Shown here: piece by piece, positions 13,467 through 16,380 of the stretch | How positions within the stretch are numbered: the stretch's first letter is position 1 | How the letters are laid out: each line of letters starts with the position of its first letter | From: a bacterium UBP6_UBA1177 | GTDB lineage: Bacteria > UBP6 > UBA1177 | Assembly (NCBI GenBank): GCA_002310995.1 | Contig: DBYV01000027.1 | Coordinates: 1 to 16,380, forward strand | DNA length: 16,380 nucleotides | Direction: 5' to 3' | Translations under genes and position numbers: made by a program | The notes under the pieces: model-generated | What the model was told of the DNA's origin: nothing | The model's database searches: none | What the model saw: the letters and a program-made list of their open reading frames with translations, nothing else

Positions 13467-13494
13467 ATTATAATACAAATAAATTTTTTGTCCA
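13467..13494 (-). promoter_or_regulatory. Promoter of the 13419-8613 gene cluster
   Basis: On the minus strand TGGACA (13489-13494), a 16-base spacer and a perfect TATAAT (13467-13472) lie about 50 bases upstream of the GTG at 13419. A GC-rich AGCGCGCG follows the -10 box, a discriminator of the type often linked to growth-rate or stringent control; that link is inference. Confidence 0.65.
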
Positions 13495-13524
13495 TAAAAA
13501 CCGTACTTCGTTGTAAAAATCTCT

Positions 13525-13866
13525 TCAAAAGGCGTGTCTGAACATAAAAAAAACGGCACCGACAAGGCATAAACCGGCGAAAAGGAAGTCCAAAGTCAGT
13601 TTCTCTTTCATGTAGAAAACCGAGAAAAAGGCAAAAACTATCATCGTGATGACTTCCTGCATAACTTTGAGCTGTCCGACGGTGTAAAATTTGTAACCCA
13701 TGCGGTTGGCCGGAACCTGAATACTGTATTCAAAGAACGCTATTCCCCAGCTTAGCAGGATTATTAAAAAAATCGGCTTGTCTTCAATCTTCAGATGCCA
13801 GTACCATGCGAAACACATGAAAATGTTTGCAGCTACAAGAAGGAGAATCGGATAAATTCTTTCCAT
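13525..13866 (-). CDS. Small membrane protein, DUF486/DMT family
   Basis: 113 residues with four predicted membrane helices (about 4-22, 31-50, 70-88 and 92-110). The sequence ILLLVAANIFMCFAWYWHL at the start, FFEYSIQVPANRMGY in the middle and FSVFYMKEKLTLDFLFAG near the end match the DUF486 group of short drug/metabolite-transporter-like proteins, which probably act as dimers. The substrate is unknown. GAGGT precedes the ATG by seven bases. It stands alone between the methyltransferase and the 13419 cluster, about 100 bases from each. Confidence 0.85.
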   Translation of the reverse strand: MERIYPILLLVAANIFMCFAWYWHLKIEDKPIFLIILLSWGIAFFEYSIQVPANRMGYKFYTVGQLKVMQEVITMIVFAFFSVFYMKEKLTLDFLFAGLCLVGAVFFMFRHAF

Positions 13867-13909
13867 TTTTTTACCTCAAAGAAATTTAAACGGCGGGATA
13901 TTAGCAGAA

Positions 13910-13922
13910 ATTTCCGGGAAAT
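13910..13922. promoter_or_regulatory. 13-bp palindrome upstream of the DUF486 gene
   Basis: ATTTCC-G-GGAAAT is a perfect palindrome about 45 bases upstream of the ATG at 13866. It sits next to a weak -10-like TAATAT (13898-13903, minus strand), so it could be an operator. A second palindrome, CTTAATTAAG, lies at 13931-13940. Both are short and AT-rich. Confidence 0.3.
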
Positions 13923-13959
13923 AAATTTATCTTAATTAAGGTTTTATTATCACCCGTCA

Positions 13960-16380
13960 TCACCGTTGCCGCACCTGTTTCTTTTTCGCAAGCTTTTCAT
14001 ACATCTTGAAAAGCTCTGCAACAATCTCTGTTTCACTCATTTTTGGATCAAAACCGTAAGCCGCCATAACGGCCTTGTCGTTTTCTTTGTGAGCTTTTCT
14101 GAGGTCCGGCGGCATCGTCGTTTCATCGTAAAGGTCGGCAAGTGATGAATCGGGATATTTTGCGCGAGCATCAAGAATAGCCTGCGCGGTCTGCTCGATT
14201 TTTGCTTTCTGCGAATCTGTCGGATTGCACCACGGAAAATTGTTGTAAACGATGAAAATTGAATAACTGTATCGCATTTCCAAACGGCCGCATACAGTCC
14301 GTGTCCAAGCATTATGAACATTACTTGTCATCACGCCGAACAAATATAAATCAGCGTCTGAAATGATATACAGTTTTTGTCCGGGAATCATGTCGTTTTC
14401 TACAAAAGCCATCGGAATGTATTTTCTGTTTTCTGACGAAGTCTGCGGCATTGCGAAATAAGGTCTTGTTTCATCGAATTTTGCAGCAGGTCTGAATAAA
14501 TGCGGCATATCTTTCAGCTTATAGGCATCACCGGTTTTTGGCTGTGATTCGCGCCACTCCTTGCAAGCTTTGACACGGTTCAATATCATAGGCAAATTTC
14601 TCAACTGTGCCGGAGAAATATCCTTCAGCCAAAGACAGTAACGCTTTGTTCCGTCAATAAATTCACGTCCCATCGAAAAACGTTTTATCCATTTTTCTGA
14701 TTCAGGTTCTTTTCGAAGAATATTTTCTCTTTCTTCTTCTGTAAGGATGAGATTGTTGCCTGATATTGACATCGGTCCCATAATGATTTCAGGAACATTG
14801 CACAAAGGTTTTTGTCTTCTTTCCAAGAACACATTGTCGGCATCTGCCAGATAACCGTTAATGTTTTTAGCTGCGGTTACAGTCCCGTCAGCATTGAAAA
14901 TCTTCTTATTGTCGCAGTGATTTTTATCTTGATTTTGCGTCAGTAAAATCGAATCCGTGTGGCAACTGAACCCGACAATTACACAATGAACAGCAGCCTG
15001 ATGTTCGCTTTCGCTTGTCCATTTGAAAGTTTTCCATGCAAAATCAATCCGTATTCCCTCATCGAAAAGAGGTTTCCACAAAGTTGCGACCTCTTCTCCC
15101 TGGGTTATTGAATTTGTGGAAACAAATGCACAGCGGGTTGTTTTTGAATCTTTTATTAAATCAGATGCTTTTTTATACCAGCATGCGACATAATCCAAAT
15201 TCCCTGCATTGTTCCAGCCTTTAAAAATATTTTTCACATCTTCCCGCTGAGCCTCAGAGCGTTTTTTAGATCCTACAAACGGCGGGTTTCCCATGATGTA
15301 ATCGTAATGGTTTTCAGTCTTTTTCTGCTGCGGCTTTCCGACATTTATTTCGTCTGTAATAAGATTTATCGCTTCGTATTTGACCTCAGGTTCATGTGCT
15401 TCAAAAGGATAAATAAGATTTGTTCTTTTTGCCGTTATTGTCGGGATTTCCGCTTCTTCGTGCAGGTATCTCCAGTCCATGCGAAGTGCGTTGCCTTCAA
15501 CAATCGTCGCATTTGTCGAAAGCGGAAGAAAATCTAGATTCTGTTCAACAATTTCTTCGGTTTCTTTCATCATCTGACTTTCTGCTATCCAAAGCGCGGT
15601 TTTTGCGACAGTTACCGCAAAATCGTTGATTTCGATACCGTAAAACTGCGAAATTTTGACTTTTATCGGTGAAAAATCCTTGCTCGAAAGAAGCATCTGC
15701 GAGCCGTGAATAACTTTCAGACATTCATTTTCCAAACGGCGCAGTGAAATATAGGTTTCAGTCAGGAAATTGCCGCTTCCGCAGGCAGGATCGAGAAATG
15801 TCAACGATGCGATTTTATCGCGTAACTGCTCCAAACGGGAACGCTGTTTTGCTGATATTCCGCTCACTTCGACCTTGCTCAGTGACCGAAGCCGGCGGTT
15901 GCTGAGCGTAGTCGAAGCACCGCAAATTTCATAAAATTCCTTCCATAAACCATCCAGAAAGAGCGGATCAATCACTTTGTGAATGTTTGCAATTGAGGTG
16001 TAGTGCATCCCGCCTTTTCTGCGGGTGTCGGGGTTAAGCGTCGATTCAAAAACAGCGCCGAAAATCGTGGGAGAAATCTTCGACCAGTCAAAAGGAGCAC
16101 AGTAATTTACTATAATATTGACAATTTCATCACTAAAATTGGGGACTTCTATGTCTTCAGCAGCAAAAAGGCCGCCGTTGACATACGGAAAGGCCTTTAA
16201 TTTAAGGTCATATTTGTCACGGTTTTCAGGTTTTGTGTCCAATGCCTTGAAAAGATTGATGATTCCAAGCCTCAAATCAGGCAGGTTGAACGATTTTATA
16301 TAGTCTTCAAAGCTCGTCCGCGTTTCGAAAAGCCCGGCATCTTCGGCATAAAGACAGAAGACGATGCGGACACACAGAAT
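13960..16380 (-). CDS. MmeI-like (type IIG-type) class I DNA methyltransferase, 5' end outside window
   Basis: At least 806 residues are visible and the frame stays open to 16380, where LCVRIVFCLYAEDAGLF is already conserved family sequence, so the start lies outside. The enzyme should methylate adenine in a specific DNA site. In order: a helicase-like spacer domain (visible residues about 1-190, with FDWSKISPTIFGAVFE and RRKGGMHYTS), methyltransferase motif I DPACGSGNFL (about 197-206), YGIEINDFAV, catalytic NPPF (about 365-368), then a target-recognition region and the conserved C-terminus (TSNVHNAWTR, RYSYSIFIVYNNFPWC, SLADLYDETTMPPDLRKAH). Relatives often carry an N-terminal nuclease; that part is not visible, so restriction activity is open. 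About 17 residues (visible 155-172) come from an inserted palindromic repeat. Confidence 0.92.
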   Translation of the reverse strand: MLCVRIVFCLYAEDAGLFETRTSFEDYIKSFNLPDLRLGIINLFKALDTKPENRDKYDLKLKAFPYVNGGLFAAEDIEVPNFSDEIVNIIVNYCAPFDWSKISPTIFGAVFESTLNPDTRRKGGMHYTSIANIHKVIDPLFLDGLWKEFYEICGASTTLSNRRLRSLSKVEVSGISAKQRSRLEQLRDKIASLTFLDPACGSGNFLTETYISLRRLENECLKVIHGSQMLLSSKDFSPIKVKISQFYGIEINDFAVTVAKTALWIAESQMMKETEEIVEQNLDFLPLSTNATIVEGNALRMDWRYLHEEAEIPTITAKRTNLIYPFEAHEPEVKYEAINLITDEINVGKPQQKKTENHYDYIMGNPPFVGSKKRSEAQREDVKNIFKGWNNAGNLDYVACWYKKASDLIKDSKTTRCAFVSTNSITQGEEVATLWKPLFDEGIRIDFAWKTFKWTSESEHQAAVHCVIVGFSCHTDSILLTQNQDKNHCDNKKIFNADGTVTAAKNINGYLADADNVFLERRQKPLCNVPEIIMGPMSISGNNLILTEEERENILRKEPESEKWIKRFSMGREFIDGTKRYCLWLKDISPAQLRNLPMILNRVKACKEWRESQPKTGDAYKLKDMPHLFRPAAKFDETRPYFAMPQTSSENRKYIPMAFVENDMIPGQKLYIISDADLYLFGVMTSNVHNAWTRTVCGRLEMRYSYSIFIVYNNFPWCNPTDSQKAKIEQTAQAILDARAKYPDSSLADLYDETTMPPDLRKAHKENDKAVMAAYGFDPKMSETEIVAELFKMYEKLAKKKQVRQR
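15867..15917 (-). repeat. In-frame palindromic repeat (REP/MITE-like) inside the methyltransferase gene
   Basis: Two 21-base arms (15867-15887 and 15897-15917) are inverted copies matching at 16 positions, around a 9-base centre containing CCGG. On the coding strand it starts CTTCGACTACGCTCAG and ends CTGAGCAAGGTCGAAG. I recall this as a recurrent motif of short dispersed palindromes in many bacterial genomes. It is exactly 51 bases, keeps the frame open and encodes STTLSNRRLRSLSKVEV. It sits between FYEICGA and SGISAKQ, where relatives have only a short variable linker. Confidence 0.7.

Noticed and set aside
16273..16275. TTG as the start of the methyltransferase
   Set aside because: The 35 codons upstream to the window edge are open and contain conserved family sequence, so the gene begins outside.
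1..16380. tRNA, rRNA, CRISPR array, transposase or integrase
   Set aside because: Looked for by eye on both strands; no cloverleaf with T-loop, no regularly spaced direct repeats and no transposase-like frame was seen.

Overview
The window looks like chromosomal DNA of an uncultured Gram-negative bacterium of moderate-to-low GC content. Three putative lipoproteins and a PpiD-like periplasmic folding factor point to an outer membrane. The gene order 5-formyltetrahydrofolate cyclo-ligase, RNase Y, YmdB, and the lipoprotein with a long Asp/Thr linker followed by a Cys-rich domain, recall deltaproteobacterial or Myxococcota-type lineages. That placement is inference and was not tested. No rRNA, tRNA, CRISPR array or insertion sequence was found, and no stretch over 300 bases lacks a gene.

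Left edge (1-1298): a Phd/YefM-type antitoxin is followed by the first 15 codons of a RelE/ParE-type toxin, both on the minus strand and driven by a near-consensus promoter. Divergent from them is a lone lipoprotein gene of unknown function. Next (1308-4221, minus) comes an operon of fthC-like cyclo-ligase, rny and ymdB: folate metabolism, membrane-anchored mRNA decay and a metallophosphodiesterase. It starts at a divergent promoter region (4222-4383) containing several inverted repeats. Running the other way (4384-7253, plus) is an operon of a 69-residue protein, a Cys-rich lipoprotein, a MORN-repeat lipoprotein and pth (peptidyl-tRNA hydrolase), the last one starting one base after the MORN gene. 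A PpiD-like membrane protein (7375-8616, plus) follows on its own promoter.

The next block (13419 down to 8613, minus) is a six-gene cluster with overlaps or short gaps: a secreted Cys-containing protein, purN, a two-TM Cache-like sensor with a HAMP-like end, ssb, a CDP-alcohol phosphatidyltransferase and trmO. A small DUF486 membrane protein follows at 13525-13866. The right edge holds most of a large MmeI-like (type IIG-type) DNA methyltransferase, cut by the window end.

The most notable signal is inside that methyltransferase gene. A 51-bp imperfect palindrome (15867-15917), resembling the recurrent CTTCGACTACGCTCAG family of short bacterial repeats, is inserted in frame and adds about 17 residues just before the methyltransferase catalytic domain. 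A second is the leader of the cyclo-ligase gene, where a strong GGAGG lies too far from the TTG start unless a small GNRA-loop hairpin between them folds.
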